A stretch of DNA of 6,852 bases, taken from positions 1 to 6,852 of the forward strand of contig JBMNSK010000048.1 of the NCBI GenBank assembly GCA_050945155.1. Direction: 5' to 3'. The notes below the pieces were generated by a model. That model did not search any database and had not been told where the DNA came from. It was given only the letters and a program-made list of their open reading frames with translations. Shown here one piece after another: positions 6,448 to 6,852 of this stretch; position 1 is the first letter of the stretch; each line of letters opens with the position of its first letter. This stretch comes from JBMNSK01 sp050945155 (GTDB taxonomy: Bacteria > Actinomycetota > Coriobacteriia > Coriobacteriales > Eggerthellaceae). A program made the translations under genes and the position numbers.

Positions 6448-6454
6448 AAAAAGC

Positions 6455-6852
6455 ATGTATGCAATCGTGAAGACAGGCGGCAAGCAATACCGAGTTGCCC
6501 CTGGTGATGTGCTGAGCATCGAGAAGGTCGATGCTGAAGTTGGCAAAAAAATAGAGCTGCCCGTTATCTGCGTTGTAGACGGTAAAAAGGTTGAAACCAA
6601 TGCCGATGCCGCTGCTGCGACGAAGGTCGAAGCAATGGTTCTTGATCAATACAAGGGTGACAAGCAGCTGGTCTTCAAATTCAAGAAGCGCAAGAACTAT
6701 AAGCGCCTGCGTGGTCACAGGCAGAGTCTGACGCGTGTGCGTATTGTTTCTGTCGGTTCTGAGAAGTACAACCCGAAGCCTGCAAAGAAGGCTGCAAAGG
6801 CTGAACCTGCTGCAGAAGCAGAGTCTGCCGCAAAGACTGAGCCTGCCGCAAA
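6455..6852 (+). CDS. rplU: Large-subunit ribosomal protein bL21, 3' end cut off by window edge
   Basis: bL21 binds 23S rRNA in the large ribosomal subunit. The start MYAIVKTGGKQYRV and the internal FKFKKRKNYKRLRGHRQ (74-90) are family hallmarks. The usual protein ends at about residue 100-105, here just after VRIVSVG (95-101). This one continues with SEKYNPKPAKKAAK and an Ala/Lys/Glu/Pro-rich tail, still open at residue 132 where the window stops. Such tails occur on several actinobacterial ribosomal proteins and are probably disordered. In most bacteria rpmA (bL27) and obg follow rplU, which is likely to the right but cannot be seen. Expression is probably from its own promoter just upstream. 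Confidence 0.96.
   Translation, partial: MYAIVKTGGKQYRVAPGDVLSIEKVDAEVGKKIELPVICVVDGKKVETNADAAAATKVEAMVLDQYKGDKQLVFKFKKRKNYKRLRGHRQSLTRVRIVSVGSEKYNPKPAKKAAKAEPAAEAESAAKTEPAA
6794..6850 (+). repeat. Imperfect 36-base-period repeat in the rplU tail
   Basis: GCAAAGGCTGAACCTGCTGC (from 6794) recurs as GCAAAGACTGAGCCTGCCGC (from 6830), encoding AKAEPAA and AKTEPAA 12 codons apart. Three of the first 20 bases differ, two of them silent. The repeat may continue beyond the window edge. Confidence 0.55.

Noticed and set aside
6417..6454. Structured L21 leader RNA for autoregulation
   Set aside because: The predicted leader is only about 32 bases and shows no stem, so a riboregulator is not supported.

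Overview
The window reads as chromosomal DNA from a moderate-GC Gram-positive bacterium. The best fit is Actinomycetota, probably a lower-GC lineage such as Coriobacteriia. The evidence is a short glutamine synthetase of the GSI-alpha type that resembles actinobacterial GlnA2 proteins, a DNA polymerase I without a working proofreading site, an L21 with an alanine/lysine/glutamate-rich tail, and a Gram-positive-style 5S rRNA. The lineage call is inference; no database search was possible.

Layout, left to right. Bases 1 to about 111 are the 3' part of a 5S rRNA, so an rRNA operon probably ends here. About 160 bases without a convincing gene follow. A polytopic membrane enzyme of the MraY/WecA/TagO family (polyprenyl-phosphate sugar-1-phosphate transferase) lies on the minus strand, convergent with the 5S gene. 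Upstream of it, and divergent from glnA, are a possible 55-codon minus-strand ORF and the glnA promoter region, which carries two compact inverted repeats.

The rest is on the plus strand. glnA, an OmpR-type winged-helix regulator with a degenerate receiver domain, and polA are separated by only 2 and 3 bases and look like one transcription unit. After polA, a well-formed extended -10 promoter and a strong ribosome binding site lead into rplU, which runs off the right edge.

Functionally the window joins housekeeping modules: translation (5S, L21), nitrogen assimilation (GlnA), DNA repair and replication (PolA) and the lipid-linked first step of a surface glycan. I see no CRISPR array, transposase, phage gene, tRNA or recognisable novel defence system. 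The points most worth a second look are the phosphorylation-independent-looking regulator between glnA and polA, the repeat architecture of the glnA promoter, and the unusual sequence and start of the WecA-like gene.
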